Origin: Rhodoferax sp.
Lineage (GTDB): Bacteria > Pseudomonadota > Gammaproteobacteria > Burkholderiales > Burkholderiaceae_C
Reading direction: 5' to 3'
Assembly (NCBI RefSeq): GCF_028688795.1
Contig: NZ_JAQTXM010000010.1
Location: forward strand, 75,427 to 139,426
Length of the DNA: 64,000 nucleotides
Numbering within the stretch: the stretch's first letter is position 1; each line of letters starts with the position of its first letter. This document shows positions 42,924-52,201 of the stretch, piece by piece. Both the position numbers and the translations under genes were made by a program. The notes below the pieces were generated by a model that was not told the DNA's origin, did no database searches, and saw only the letters and a program-made list of their open reading frames with translations.

Positions 42924-43026
42924 GGTGGTCTCCCTCAAATTGAATAAAAGGGGGCATTAAACCAACCAAAACGCCGCACCGTCTGTGACCAAGGTCACTC
43001 AGCATGGTCTCAATGGCTGACCGGGC

Positions 43027-44337
43027 TCAGCGACTAACTGATTCGGACTGCCCCAGCATTTCCTTGGTTACCAGAGTGATGCCGGACTCAGTAACGCGAA
43101 AGCGTTTTTTGTCCTGCTCTGGGTCCACGCCAATCACCGTGCCTTCAGGAATGACGCTGTTTTTGTCAATGATGCATTTCTTCAGGATGCAACTGCGCCC
43201 CACCTGCACGTTAGGCAACACCATCGAGTCTTCGATGGTGGCGTAACTGTGCACATGTACGCCGCTGAACAGCATCGACCTGCGCACAATGGCACCACTG
43301 ACGATGCAGCCACCAGAGACCATCGAGTCAACAGCCATGCCGCGACGCGTGTCATCGTCAAAAACGAACTTGGCGGGTGGGGTCTGGGGCTGCCAGGTCC
43401 AAATGGGCCAGTTTTCCGCATACAAATTCAAGTCTGGGGTGACTTGCACCAAGTCTAGGTTGGCGGACCAGTAGGCGTCCAGCGTACCCACATCACGCCA
43501 ATAAGGCGGTTTGTCAGGCTCGGTGACACAACTCTCGGCAAAATTTTGGGCAAAGGTTCGGTGGTGTTCCACGCAGCGCGGAATGATGTCTTTTCCGAAA
43601 TCATGACTTGACGTAGGGTCGTCTGCGTCAAGCTGCAATTGCTCAAACAAGAAGTTGGTGTTAAACACATAAATACCCATGCTGGCCAGCGCATGGTTCG
43701 GGTCACCTGGCATGGGCTGGGGGCACGCCGGCTTCTCGGTGAAATCAACCACGCGGCCTTCTGCGTTGACAGACATCACGCCAAAACTACTGGCCTCAGC
43801 CAGTGGCACCTCAACACACGCCACGGTCAGGTCGGCCTGGTGCGCCACGTGGGCAGCAAGCACGCGGCCATAGTCCATGCGGTAAATGTGATCACCCGAC
43901 AGAATCAGCACATATTCGGGCCGGGCGTGGCGGATTTCCCGCAGGTTTTGAAACACCGCATCGGCCGTGCCCTGGTACCAATGCGCTTCATCAGACTGCT
44001 GCTGTGCCGGCATGATCTCAATGAACTCATTCAAGCGCCCATCCAGAAAGCTCCAGCCCAATTGCAAATGCCGGATCAGGCTTTGCGCCTTGTACTGGGT
44101 GGCCACCCCAACGCGGCGAACGCCAGAGTTGACACAGTTCGATAAAGTGAAGTCGATGATGCGAAATTTGCCGCCAAAAGGCACCGCAGGCTTGGCCCGA
44201 AAGTCGGTCAACTCATGCAGGCGGCTGCCGCGCCCACCCGCCAAAATCATGGCAAACGTGTTGCGCGTCAGCTGGCTGACAAAACGAGGGTCCTGCCCCC
44301 GGCGCTCGCTGCCGCCCATTTCTATGCTGTTTGCCAT
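43027..44337 (-). CDS. glgC: Glucose-1-phosphate adenylyltransferase
   Basis: Forms ADP-glucose from ATP and glucose-1-phosphate, the committed step of glycogen synthesis. The 436-residue protein has [20 protein letters not shown] (nucleotide loop), [20 protein letters not shown], and the left-handed beta-helix C-terminus ([20 protein letters not shown]). No other glg gene is adjacent. Confidence 0.96.
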   Translation of the reverse strand: MANSIEMGGSERRGQDPRFVSQLTRNTFAMILAGGRGSRLHELTDFRAKPAVPFGGKFRIIDFTLSNCVNSGVRRVGVATQYKAQSLIRHLQLGWSFLDGRLNEFIEIMPAQQQSDEAHWYQGTADAVFQNLREIRHARPEYVLILSGDHIYRMDYGRVLAAHVAHQADLTVACVEVPLAEASSFGVMSVNAEGRVVDFTEKPACPQPMPGDPNHALASMGIYVFNTNFLFEQLQLDADDPTSSHDFGKDIIPRCVEHHRTFAQNFAESCVTEPDKPPYWRDVGTLDAYWSANLDLVQVTPDLNLYAENWPIWTWQPQTPPAKFVFDDDTRRGMAVDSMVSGGCIVSGAIVRRSMLFSGVHVHSYATIEDSMVLPNVQVGRSCILKKCIIDKNSVIPEGTVIGVDPEQDKKRFRVTESGITLVTKEMLGQSESVSR

Positions 44338-44389
44338 GCTTCTAGTCCCCTTAAGTTATGAACGCAATTAAGCCCGCGGCCATTTTTTT

Positions 44390-44860
44390 TCAGGCAGCGG
44401 TTGCACCAAAATTTTCCGGCATCTGGATCGCCACCACTTGACCGCGCGCGGTGGCCACCCCTGCGCAGTACACAGTGGACTCGATAACCACCTTGCGACC
44501 TTTGATTTCTATCACACGACCACGAATCTCCAGCGTTTCATTGATCGGGGTGGGTTTCAAATAATCCACATGCAGCGAGCCGGTAACAAACCGAAACGCC
44601 GGCAGCGTGTCCATCTCGCGCCCATCTTGGCGGTACATGACCGCAGCCGCCGTGCCGGTGCTGTGGCAGTCAATCAGCGAGGCCAGCAGGCCACCGTAAG
44701 TAAAGCCTGGCACAGCGGTGTGAAAGGGCTCGGGGGTAAAGCGCGTCACGGTCTCGTCACCGTCCCAAAACGTCTTGATGCGGTGACCATGCTCATTTTT
44801 GGCGCCGCAGCCATAACAATGCGACAGGTTTTCGGGGTAGTAGTCTTGAAATGCTTTCAT
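44390..44860 (-). CDS. PaaI-type hotdog-fold thioesterase
   Basis: A 156-residue hotdog protein: SHCYGCGAKNEHGHRIKTFW near the start, the catalytic helix FTYGGLLASLIDCHSTGTAA, and FVTGSLHVDYLKPTPINETL. It likely hydrolyses an acyl-CoA; substrate unknown. AGGAG precedes ATG 44860. Family members often contain this N-terminal CxxCG segment. Confidence 0.87.
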   Translation of the reverse strand: MKAFQDYYPENLSHCYGCGAKNEHGHRIKTFWDGDETVTRFTPEPFHTAVPGFTYGGLLASLIDCHSTGTAAAVMYRQDGREMDTLPAFRFVTGSLHVDYLKPTPINETLEIRGRVIEIKGRKVVIESTVYCAGVATARGQVVAIQMPENFGATAA

Positions 44861-45073
44861 GAAGTCTCCTGTTGTATTACCCGTGCGATTTTGAACCATA
44901 CAGAAATTGACCTTGGGCATCTGCCCACGGCGCTGGATTTGCGTTATTTTGGAGCAACCGGGTCGACCATCATGTAGGCTGGTTTGCCCTTGACAGGCAC
45001 AATGGCGACCTCTTTACCTCTGCGTCTTTAAATCAACAAATTGGGGCGCAAGCCTTTTTTTATCATCGACCCG

Positions 45074-45283
45074 ATGTTCAGCGCAAACCCGCCAGCTACA
45101 GTGAGCGCCATCGCGCACGCTTTGCCATCGCCCATGATATTTTTAATCTTCTTCCTTGCCGGTGTCACTTTGATGCTCAGCCTGTTTCCTGACGGGGCGA
45201 TGGCCGTCTCATTGCTGGTGCCGCTTGGGCTTGTGGCGCTGGTGCGGTTGATCTTGTTTTTGACTGCAGACAAGAAGAAGTAG
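45074..45283 (+). CDS. Small membrane protein, hypothetical
   Basis: A predicted 69-residue protein with two helices (PMIFLIFFLAGVTLMLSLFP; VSLLVPLGLVALVRLILFLT) and a Lys-rich end (ADKKK). The coding pattern fits the plus strand better than the overlapping minus-strand frame. Function unknown; no strong Shine-Dalgarno seen. Confidence 0.45.
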   Translation: MFSANPPATVSAIAHALPSPMIFLIFFLAGVTLMLSLFPDGAMAVSLLVPLGLVALVRLILFLTADKKK

Positions 45284-45315
45284 TTGTCCGCCAGGCATAC
45301 CAGGCAGTTGGCATT

Positions 45316-45382
45316 TGCTACTTTAAATATAGCGTATCGCGCTTTATTTATAAGGGCTATAGCTCAATTAATTATAAATTTC
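45316..45382 (+). repeat. Family repeat copy
   Basis: ATATAGCGTATCGCGCTTTATTTATAAGGGCTATAGCTC and an AT-rich end, between convergent genes, 8 bp from the DUF3422 stop. Confidence 0.7.
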
Positions 45383-45389
45383 CCGCTAT

Positions 45390-46799
45390 CTAATGGGCCA
45401 CATGCAGCTTGGCATGAATGCGCTGCGTGGTGCGCCACACCACCCACAACACCACCGGCACCAGAGCCCCAGCGGCCATTTCGGGGTTGATCGGCACACC
45501 GGCAGCCTTCAGTGCCTTGCCACCATAAAGCAGCAGGCTGATCACGTAATACGAAATGGCGGCAATCGACAGGCCTTCCACCGTGCTTTGCAGGCGCAGT
45601 TGCATTTCTTGCCCGTGCGTGAGCTTTTCCAGCAGCTGCTGGTTTTGCACTTCGGTGGCAATGTCGACTCGGGTGCGCAGCAAATCGCTGGTGCGCGCCA
45701 CCCGCTCCGACAAGGAAGCCAACCGCTGGCCGGTAGCGGCCACCGTGGCCATGGCCGGCGAGAGCCTGCGCTGCATGAATTCGCCAATGGTCTGGGTGCC
45801 TGGAATGGCTTTTTCGCGCAGCTCGGCAATGCGCTGGCCCACCAAGGCGTAATAGGCCTGGGTAGCCGAAAAACGGTAGCTGTTTTCAGCCGTGGTGCGC
45901 TCGACGCTGGCGGCCAGGGACACCAGTGTGTCAAGCAAATCCTGATCAGAGACCGACTTGTTTTCCAGCTGGCCAGTGATCCGAACCAAATCGCGCTCGG
46001 CCTGGGCCAGCATCGGCCCCAGCTTTTTGGCCACAGGCAAACCACGCAAGGCCATCAGGCGATAGGTTTCCAGCTCCAGCAAACGCTGTGCAATGCGCCC
46101 GGCGCGGGTCTGGCTGGTGCCTTCGGGAGCGATGACCAGCATGCGCTCAAAGCCGTCAGCCTGCAGCCTGAACTGCGTGAGCGCCCAAGAATGGCCCATG
46201 GGATGGCCATAACCGTGGCGATTGGGCGACTCTGCACCCTGCCCGGCCGAATTAGGCGCGCTGCTGCCCATGAGGGACGCCACCACGGTGCGGCCACCTA
46301 GCCAGGCCACCGCCTGGGCCATCAAGGCCGGGGCATCGTCCAGCGGCGCATTCACCAAGGCCAGTTGCACAGCTGCCACGGTGCGCCCGGGAATCTGTGC
46401 CAGCCACTGCGCTGACACCGCCAACCCAGACAGCAAATCTGGCTCTGACCCACCCAGCGCCGCCTGGGCCGGCAAGGTCTGCACGATCGAGTAACGAGTG
46501 AATTCGGTGTGGCGCTCCCACTTCATGGTGAAACCGTCCAGACGCAGGCGCAAAAAGTTGTCCTGCAAGCGGGCCAGCGGCAAATCTGCCTGGCCAGGCA
46601 ACTTGCACAAATGAGCGCATTCGGCATCGCGGCTGATGCCTTCGTTGAGCACGGCCACATAAGTGATCAGCGCAGGCAAGCGGATGCGCGCCGAAGGCCG
46701 GGCGTGCACCTCGTTGTGCAGCTCAGCGCGCTGTGGATCATCTGGAGGAAGCATGGAAGGGGAACCAGGCACAAAATCGGGGTCTGTGTAAGCTTGCAT
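45390..46799 (-). CDS. DUF3422 family membrane protein
   Basis: A 469-residue protein with the family start LPPDDPQRAELHNEVHARPS and a cytoplasmic helical body, ending in two membrane helices (LSIAAISYYVISLLLYGGKA and AGALVPVVLWVVWRTTQRIH). The coiled-coil region (about 345-410) resembles membrane-tethered signal proteins. Function unknown; widely found in proteobacteria. Confidence 0.88.
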   Translation of the reverse strand: MQAYTDPDFVPGSPSMLPPDDPQRAELHNEVHARPSARIRLPALITYVAVLNEGISRDAECAHLCKLPGQADLPLARLQDNFLRLRLDGFTMKWERHTEFTRYSIVQTLPAQAALGGSEPDLLSGLAVSAQWLAQIPGRTVAAVQLALVNAPLDDAPALMAQAVAWLGGRTVVASLMGSSAPNSAGQGAESPNRHGYGHPMGHSWALTQFRLQADGFERMLVIAPEGTSQTRAGRIAQRLLELETYRLMALRGLPVAKKLGPMLAQAERDLVRITGQLENKSVSDQDLLDTLVSLAASVERTTAENSYRFSATQAYYALVGQRIAELREKAIPGTQTIGEFMQRRLSPAMATVAATGQRLASLSERVARTSDLLRTRVDIATEVQNQQLLEKLTHGQEMQLRLQSTVEGLSIAAISYYVISLLLYGGKALKAAGVPINPEMAAGALVPVVLWVVWRTTQRIHAKLHVAH

Positions 46800-46942
46800 A
46801 GGGCTATTTTGCCGCCAACAACCCCCGGTTTTTAACTATTTGGGGTCCTGGCAGATTTCCCTTCACACCGAAAAAGCCAGCGTTTGTGCCAAACCTCCTA
46901 AATGCGATTAAAGTACCGCAATAAATAAGGAGACACTGATTT

Positions 46943-47989
46943 ATGACAATTTTTTCAAATTCACGCACGCTGCAAGCCCATGACCGCGCGCGCCGCGGTT
47001 TTCTTGGCACCGGTTTGGCACTGGGCACCGCAGGCCTGATCATGTGGCCAGAGGCCAGGCTGCTTGCGCAGCAAGTTGGGGACTTTATTGAGGGTGCCCC
47101 CATGCCTGACATTGCACCAATACAACTCTCCAAGCATGTGTGGACAATATTTGCCGCTGATGGTTTTCCCACTCAGGAGAACCACGGCATGATGTCCAAC
47201 GTGACCTTTGTCGTGACCAGCGCGGGCGTGGTGGTGCTGGATTCAGGCAGTTCGGTGCAAATTGGCCGCATGGCGATTCGCATGATCAAAAAAGTGACGC
47301 CACTGCCGGTGATTGCAGTGTTTAACACCCACGTCCACGGTGACCATTGGCTGGGCAACCATGCCTTTGCAGAAGCCTATGGCGAGCAACTGCCAATTCA
47401 CGCGCTGGCTGGCACCATGAAAGAGATCCAGGGCTATGAAGGCAGCCTGTGGCGCAGCCTGATGGAACGCTGGACCAACCAGGCCACCGCCGGTACCAAA
47501 GTCGTGCCGCCCAATACCGAAGTCAAACATGGGCAAACCATGCAGTTTGGTGACATAACCCTCAAATTGCATTTTTATGGCAAGGCACACACCTCTGCCG
47601 ATCTGTGCGTCCAGGTGGTGCAGGACAAGGTCACCGCTGTTGGCGACATTGCCATGGCCAACCGCATTGCCAACATTGACGATGGTTCCTACCCCGGCAC
47701 CTTCAAGTATTTCAAGGAGCTGGCAGTAGCGGCGGGCGATCAGCTTTGGCTTCCCGGCCATGGCGAGGCCCGGCACGACTTGCTTGAAACTTATGGCAAG
47801 TTCCTCGCAGGTATTTGGGAGCCCTGCCTGCAAGCCATCAAGGACGGCAAGTCTGAGGCGCAAGCCAAAGTCATGGTGCTGGCGGACCCGCGCGTGGCCA
47901 GCCGGGCCACGACCATGCAAGGCTTTGACTCGAACATTGGCAAGTACACCAGCCTGGCCTACCTCGAAGCGGAAAAAGAAGCGTTTTAA
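46943..47989 (+). CDS. Tat-exported metallo-beta-lactamase-fold hydrolase
   Basis: A 348-residue protein with a twin-Arg-like signal (DRARRGFLGTGLALGTAGLI) and the complete metal motif NTHVHGDHWLGNHAF near residue 132, then HFYGKAHTSADLCVQ and LWLPGHGEARHDLLE. It is thus a likely active di-metal hydrolase in the periplasm, unlike the degenerate one at 13561. Substrate unknown. AAGGAG precedes the start. Confidence 0.88.
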   Translation: MTIFSNSRTLQAHDRARRGFLGTGLALGTAGLIMWPEARLLAQQVGDFIEGAPMPDIAPIQLSKHVWTIFAADGFPTQENHGMMSNVTFVVTSAGVVVLDSGSSVQIGRMAIRMIKKVTPLPVIAVFNTHVHGDHWLGNHAFAEAYGEQLPIHALAGTMKEIQGYEGSLWRSLMERWTNQATAGTKVVPPNTEVKHGQTMQFGDITLKLHFYGKAHTSADLCVQVVQDKVTAVGDIAMANRIANIDDGSYPGTFKYFKELAVAAGDQLWLPGHGEARHDLLETYGKFLAGIWEPCLQAIKDGKSEAQAKVMVLADPRVASRATTMQGFDSNIGKYTSLAYLEAEKEAF

Positions 47990-48050
47990 TCAGCGCGTGT
48001 TTGGCTGGTCGGTCCACGTAAACACGTACAGTGGGCCACCCTGACCAAAG

Positions 48051-48755
48051 GTGAAGACCATGACCAACACGCAAATTGAAAACCACCGCACACAACACAT
48101 TGGCTGGCTGCGCGCCGCAGTGCTGGGTGCCAATGACGGCATCGTGTCTACCGCCAGCCTAATTTTGGGTGTGGCTGCGGCCAGCGCCACACAAGGCCCG
48201 GTGCTGGTAGCAGGCGTGGCAGGGTTGGTGGCCGGGGCCATGTCGATGGCAGCGGGCGAATACGTGTCGGTGAGCTCCCAGTCAGACACCGAGCAGGCTG
48301 ACATTGAACGCGAAAAAATCGAACTTGCCACCGATGGCCCGCGTGAACTGGCCGAGCTGACCGCCATTTACGTTGGTCGTGGGCTCGACCACCAGCTGGC
48401 CAGACAAGTGGCCACGCAATTAACCGCCCACGATGCGCTGGCGGCCCACACCCGGGACGAGCTCGGCATCTCTGAGGCCACCAGTGCCAACCCGATGCAA
48501 GCTGCGCTGGTGTCCGCGCTGTCTTTTGTGGTAGGTGCCGGCTTGCCACTGGTCACGGCCTGGATCGTGCCCTTTGGTTATTTGACACCTGTGGTGGCAG
48601 CCACTTCCTTGCTGTTCCTGATCATCCTGGGGGGCTTGGCGGCCTACACCGGCGGTGCGGGTATTTTCAAAGGCATCGTGCGCGTGACTTTTTGGGGCGC
48701 CTTGGCGATGGTCATCACCGCAGGGGTGGGCATGCTGTTTGGGGTGTCCGTCTGA
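48051..48755 (+). CDS. VIT1/CCC1-family metal transporter
   Basis: A 234-residue, five-helix membrane protein of the vacuolar iron transporter family: RAAVLGANDGIVSTASLILG in helix 1 and AGAMSMAAGEYVSVSSQSDT in helix 2. An acidic cytoplasmic loop (ERQ-like region, about 75-145) lies between. It probably exports Fe2+ or Mn2+ from the cytoplasm. 61 bp after the MBL gene on the same strand. Confidence 0.92.
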   Translation: MKTMTNTQIENHRTQHIGWLRAAVLGANDGIVSTASLILGVAAASATQGPVLVAGVAGLVAGAMSMAAGEYVSVSSQSDTEQADIEREKIELATDGPRELAELTAIYVGRGLDHQLARQVATQLTAHDALAAHTRDELGISEATSANPMQAALVSALSFVVGAGLPLVTAWIVPFGYLTPVVAATSLLFLIILGGLAAYTGGAGIFKGIVRVTFWGALAMVITAGVGMLFGVSV

Positions 48756-48773
48756 GCGCCTTCTGTACGGGCC

Positions 48774-48843
48774 TGATTAGCTCCTTTATGAGTAGCACTA
48801 AGCCCAATAAATGAATGGGCTACAGGTCATATAGTTGTAAATT
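48774..48843 (+). repeat. Family repeat copy, diverged
   Basis: AGTAGCACTAAGCCC ... ATGAATGGGCTACAGGTCATAT with an AT-rich end; lower similarity than the others but the same order and orientation. Confidence 0.55.
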
Positions 48844-48903
48844 CTTTCACGGCAATCCGGTGCCAGTATGCGCAGAGCGCAGATATCAACGCGGGCCACT
48901 CAC

Positions 48904-48939
48904 ATTTCAATGTTTCAATAATTGTTGTATCATTGAAAT
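48904..48939. promoter_or_regulatory. ArsR operator
   Basis: ATTTCAATG (48904-48912) and CATTGAAAT (48931-48939) are perfect 9-bp complements with an 18-bp spacer, ending directly at the arsR ATG. Binding here would block the ars promoter; arsenite would release ArsR. Confidence 0.7.
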
Positions 48940-49269
48940 ATGGACAAACAACTCGCCACCTCTGTTTTTGAATCCCTGGCGTCAGGCGTGCGGCTAGACG
49001 TTTACCGGCTGCTGGTCAAAGCCGGGCCACAAGGCTTGGTGGCGGGCGAAATTGGCAGCGCACTAGAAGTGCCACCCACCAACCTGTCGTTTCATCTGAA
49101 AGCGCTCAGCCAAGCGCAACTGGTGACGGTGGTGCAAGAGGGGCGTTATCAAAGGTACCGGGCGAATCTGGCGCTGATGCAGGAACTCATCGCCTACCTG
49201 ACCGCTGAATGCTGCGCTGGGCACCCCGAGCAATGCCCCGAGATCTGTCTGGCGCCAATTTGCGCCTGA
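48940..49269 (+). CDS. arsR: ArsR-family arsenic-responsive repressor
   Basis: A 109-residue ArsR/SmtB winged helix (AGEIGSALEVPPTNLSFHLK, with VTVVQEGRYQRYRANL as wing). The metal site is probably the C-terminal cysteines, CCAGHPEQCPEICLAPIC, as in Acidithiobacillus- or Corynebacterium-like atypical ArsRs, rather than the usual ELCVCDL motif in the recognition helix. The start codon touches the operator; there is little room for a ribosome-binding site, so a leaderless transcript is possible. First gene of the ars operon. Confidence 0.93.
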   Translation: MDKQLATSVFESLASGVRLDVYRLLVKAGPQGLVAGEIGSALEVPPTNLSFHLKALSQAQLVTVVQEGRYQRYRANLALMQELIAYLTAECCAGHPEQCPEICLAPICA

Positions 49270-49313
49270 TGCAGCCCAGATTGACCAACCCAAACATCAC
49301 CCAAGGAGTCACC

Positions 49314-49694
49314 ATGAAAAGCATTCAAGTTTTTGACCCAGCCCTGTGTTGCAGCAGCGGCGTTTGTGGCACCGATGTGGACCAAAAACTGGTCGACTTC
49401 TCTGCCGATGTGGATTGGGCCAAGCAACAGGGCGCGCACATTGAGCGCTTCAACCTGGCCCAGCAGCCCATGGCATTTGCGCAAAGCGCTGCTGTCAAGG
49501 GCTTGCTGGAACGCTCCGGCGAGGCGGCCTTGCCCATCACATTGGTTGACGGCGAAGTGGCCTTTGCCGGGCGATACCCCACACGGGACGACCTGGCGCG
49601 CTGGATCGGCACCGAAGCGGCCGTTGCCGCCAGCCCGGCAGACGCAGCAGAAACGCCCGTTGGCAGGTGTTGCTCAGGTGGTGCCTGCTGCTGA
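49314..49694 (+). CDS. arsD: Arsenite metallochaperone ArsD
   Basis: A 126-residue thioredoxin-fold protein beginning MKSIQVFDPALCCSSGVCG; the Cys12-Cys13-Cys18 triad that passes As(III) to ArsA is present, and the C-terminal vicinal pairs (RCCSGGACC) are kept. Mid-region AVKGLLERSGEAALPITLVD is family-typical. AAGGAG precedes the start. Followed by arsA. Confidence 0.95.
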   Translation: MKSIQVFDPALCCSSGVCGTDVDQKLVDFSADVDWAKQQGAHIERFNLAQQPMAFAQSAAVKGLLERSGEAALPITLVDGEVAFAGRYPTRDDLARWIGTEAAVAASPADAAETPVGRCCSGGACC

Positions 49695-49771
49695 GTTGCC
49701 GGTCAGAACGACTGCCCGCCCAGACACCACCGACACAGTTGTTTGTTTTTTGCCTGATGAATGGCTTACCC

Positions 49772-51607
49772 ATGAAATTTCTCGACCAACCCCCGCGTTT
49801 TCTGTTTTTCACCGGCAAGGGCGGTGTAGGCAAAACGTCGATTGCGTGCGCCACTGCCATCGAGCTGGCTGGCGCTGGCAAACGTGTGCTGCTGGTCAGC
49901 ACCGACCCGGCATCCAACGTCGGGCAGGTGTTTAGCATCATCATTGGTAACCAGATCACGCCCATTGCCGAGGTGGCCAACTTGAGCGCACTTGAGATTG
50001 ACCCGCAAGCTGCTGCCCAGGCTTACCGTGACCGCATCGTCGGCCCGGTGCGTGGCCTCTTGCCCGAGAGCGTGGTCAAAGGCATTGAAGAACAGCTCTC
50101 TGGCGCCTGCACCACGGAGATTGCCGCGTTTGACGAGTTCACCGCGCTGCTCATCAACAGCGCCCTCACCCAAGACTTTGACCACATCGTCTTTGACACG
50201 GCGCCCACCGGACACACCATCCGCATGCTGCAGTTGCCAGGGGCTTGGAGCGGTTTTCTGCAAGATGGCAAGGGCGATGCCTCTTGCCTGGGCCCGTTGG
50301 CTGGGCTGGAAAAACAGCGCACCCAGTACAAGGCTGCCGTTGACGCCCTGGCAGACGCAAAAAAAACCCGCCTGGTGCTTGTGGCGCGGGCCAAGACCGC
50401 TACGTTAAATGAAGCAGCACGCACGCATGATGAGCTGGCTGGTATTGGTCTGACCCGGCAATTTTTGGTCATCAACGGCGTGTTTCCTGAATCTGAGGTC
50501 GCCCAAGACCCGTTGGCGCAAGCCATTTGTGAACGCGAGCAAGCGGTGCTGGCCAACTTGCCCAACGCGCTGCGTGAGCTGCCGACCGACCAAATCGCGC
50601 TCCAGGCGTTCAATTTGTTTGGCCTGGCGGCCCTGAGGCAGTTGCTGCATACGCCATCAGCGACCAGCCCTCATAACAGCGTGGCGACCCAAGGTGGCCT
50701 GCCTGACCGCGCTGCGCCCGCCACCACAGCACCTGTCACGGATGCCGCCCTTGAGAGCATTCTCATCAAAGCGCCCAGCCTGGCCTCGCTGGTAGATGAC
50801 ATCGCCCTGGATGGCCGCGGCCTGGTGATGCTGATGGGCAAAGGCGGCGTTGGTAAAACCACGCTGGCCGCCGCCGTGGCGGTAGAGCTCGCCACCCGTG
50901 GCCACGAGGTGCACCTGACCACGTCTGACCCCGCCGCGCACCTGATGGAAACCTTGCACGGTACGCTGGCCCACCTGACTGTGAGCCGCATTGATCCGCA
51001 TGAAGTCACCGAGGCCTACCGCGCCCAAGTGCTGGCCACCAAGGGTGCCAAGCTTGATGCAGCCGGCCGCGCTGTGCTGGAAGAAGACTTGCGCTCGCCC
51101 TGCACCGAAGAAATCGCCGTGTTTCAGGCGTTCTCGCGCGTCATTCGCGAAGCCGGCAAAAAGTTTGTCGTGATGGACACCGCGCCCACCGGCCACACCC
51201 TGCTGCTGCTGGATGCCACCGGTGCTTACCACCGCGACATTGCCCGCCAGATGGGATCGGGAGCCCACTTCACCACGCCCATGATGCAGTTGCAAGACCC
51301 CAGGCAAACCAAGGTGCTGATCGTCACGTTAGCCGAAACCACGCCAGTGCTGGAAGCGGCCAACCTGCAGATGGATTTGCGCCGCGCCGGCATTGAGCCC
51401 TGGGCCTGGGTCATCAACAACAGCGTGGCGGCAGCCAAGGTGAGCTCGCCCCTGCTGCTTCAACGCGCCCACAACGAACTGCACGAAATTGAGGCCGTGG
51501 CGCATCGTCACGCCAGTCGATATGCACTGGTCCCCCTTTTAAAAGACGAGCCTGTCGGCGTCAAACGCCTGACACAACTCGCTGCTAGCCTTTCTAAACC
51601 GATTTAA
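49772..51607 (+). CDS. arsA: Arsenite-stimulated ATPase ArsA
   Basis: A 611-residue protein with two homologous ATPase halves: Walker motifs FTGKGGVGKTSIACATA (about 14) and LMGKGGVGKTTLAAAVA (about 353), DTAPTGHTIRMLQLPG and DTAPTGHTLLLLD signatures. The metalloid-binding cysteines are in SGACTTEIAAFDEF, DASCLGPL and SPCTEEIAVFQAF. ArsA couples ATP hydrolysis to the membrane pump; here the pump is an Acr3-type carrier, a less common pairing than with ArsB. An upstream ATG at 49757 is possible. Confidence 0.96.
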   Translation: MKFLDQPPRFLFFTGKGGVGKTSIACATAIELAGAGKRVLLVSTDPASNVGQVFSIIIGNQITPIAEVANLSALEIDPQAAAQAYRDRIVGPVRGLLPESVVKGIEEQLSGACTTEIAAFDEFTALLINSALTQDFDHIVFDTAPTGHTIRMLQLPGAWSGFLQDGKGDASCLGPLAGLEKQRTQYKAAVDALADAKKTRLVLVARAKTATLNEAARTHDELAGIGLTRQFLVINGVFPESEVAQDPLAQAICEREQAVLANLPNALRELPTDQIALQAFNLFGLAALRQLLHTPSATSPHNSVATQGGLPDRAAPATTAPVTDAALESILIKAPSLASLVDDIALDGRGLVMLMGKGGVGKTTLAAAVAVELATRGHEVHLTTSDPAAHLMETLHGTLAHLTVSRIDPHEVTEAYRAQVLATKGAKLDAAGRAVLEEDLRSPCTEEIAVFQAFSRVIREAGKKFVVMDTAPTGHTLLLLDATGAYHRDIARQMGSGAHFTTPMMQLQDPRQTKVLIVTLAETTPVLEAANLQMDLRRAGIEPWAWVINNSVAAAKVSSPLLLQRAHNELHEIEAVAHRHASRYALVPLLKDEPVGVKRLTQLAASLSKPI

Positions 51608-51625
51608 ACCACAAGGAAATCTGAC

Positions 51626-52129
51626 ATGTCTGACAAAGCCCTCAACGTGCTGTTTTTGTGCACCCACAACTCGGCTCGCAGCATCTTGGCCGAAGCCACC
51701 CTGAACCACATTGGGGGAGCTAAGTTCAAGGCCTACTCGGCCGGCAGCAGCCCACGTGACAACCAACAGCCCAATCCCTTGGGCCTTCAAGTGTTGAAAA
51801 ACGCCGGCATTTCCACTGAGGGTTTACGCAGCAAGAGCTGGGATGAATTCAGCAAGCCCGATGCGCCGCACATGGACCTGGTGATCACGGTGTGCGACAA
51901 CGCTGCCGGTGAGGTCTGCCCTTATTGGCCGGGTCAACCCGCCACCGCCCACTGGGGCTACCCTGATCCCTCTGAAGGTGACGGCACAGAAGCGCAAAAG
52001 CTGGAGGCTTTTCGTCAAACCCTGCTGGCCTTCAAGCGCCGCCTTGATCTGCTGACCAGCCTGCCTGCCGACAAACTTGAAAAAACCATGCTGCAACACA
52101 CCGCCCGCGATCTGGCAAAAGAGGCGTGA
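51626..52129 (+). CDS. arsC: Arsenate reductase, thioredoxin/LMW-PTP type
   Basis: A 167-residue enzyme reducing As(V) to As(III). The P-loop FLCTHNSARSILAEA holds Cys12 and Arg18. VITVCDNAAGEVCPYWPGQP supplies the second Cys pair (about 91 and 98), and HWGYPDPSEGDG the catalytic Asp. 18 bp after arsA. Confidence 0.95.
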   Translation: MSDKALNVLFLCTHNSARSILAEATLNHIGGAKFKAYSAGSSPRDNQQPNPLGLQVLKNAGISTEGLRSKSWDEFSKPDAPHMDLVITVCDNAAGEVCPYWPGQPATAHWGYPDPSEGDGTEAQKLEAFRQTLLAFKRRLDLLTSLPADKLEKTMLQHTARDLAKEA

Positions 52130-52201
52130 GACCGTGCCGGACGACATGCCACACTGGGTGCCGCAAGTTGGCGCTGCCCTTCAATTAACCAGGATCAACC
52201 G

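Noticed and set aside
44921..45030. Short minus-strand frame ending YMMVDPVAPK
   Set aside because: Only about 23 codons after a stop and without a good start; could be a relic but too short to support.
45028..45273. Minus-strand frame overlapping the small membrane gene
   Set aside because: Polar, basic translation without support; the plus-strand frame has two convincing membrane helices.
45393..46301. 302-codon plus-strand frame opposite DUF3422
   Set aside because: Low-complexity His/Gln translation, no start context; DUF3422 family identity on the minus strand is clear.
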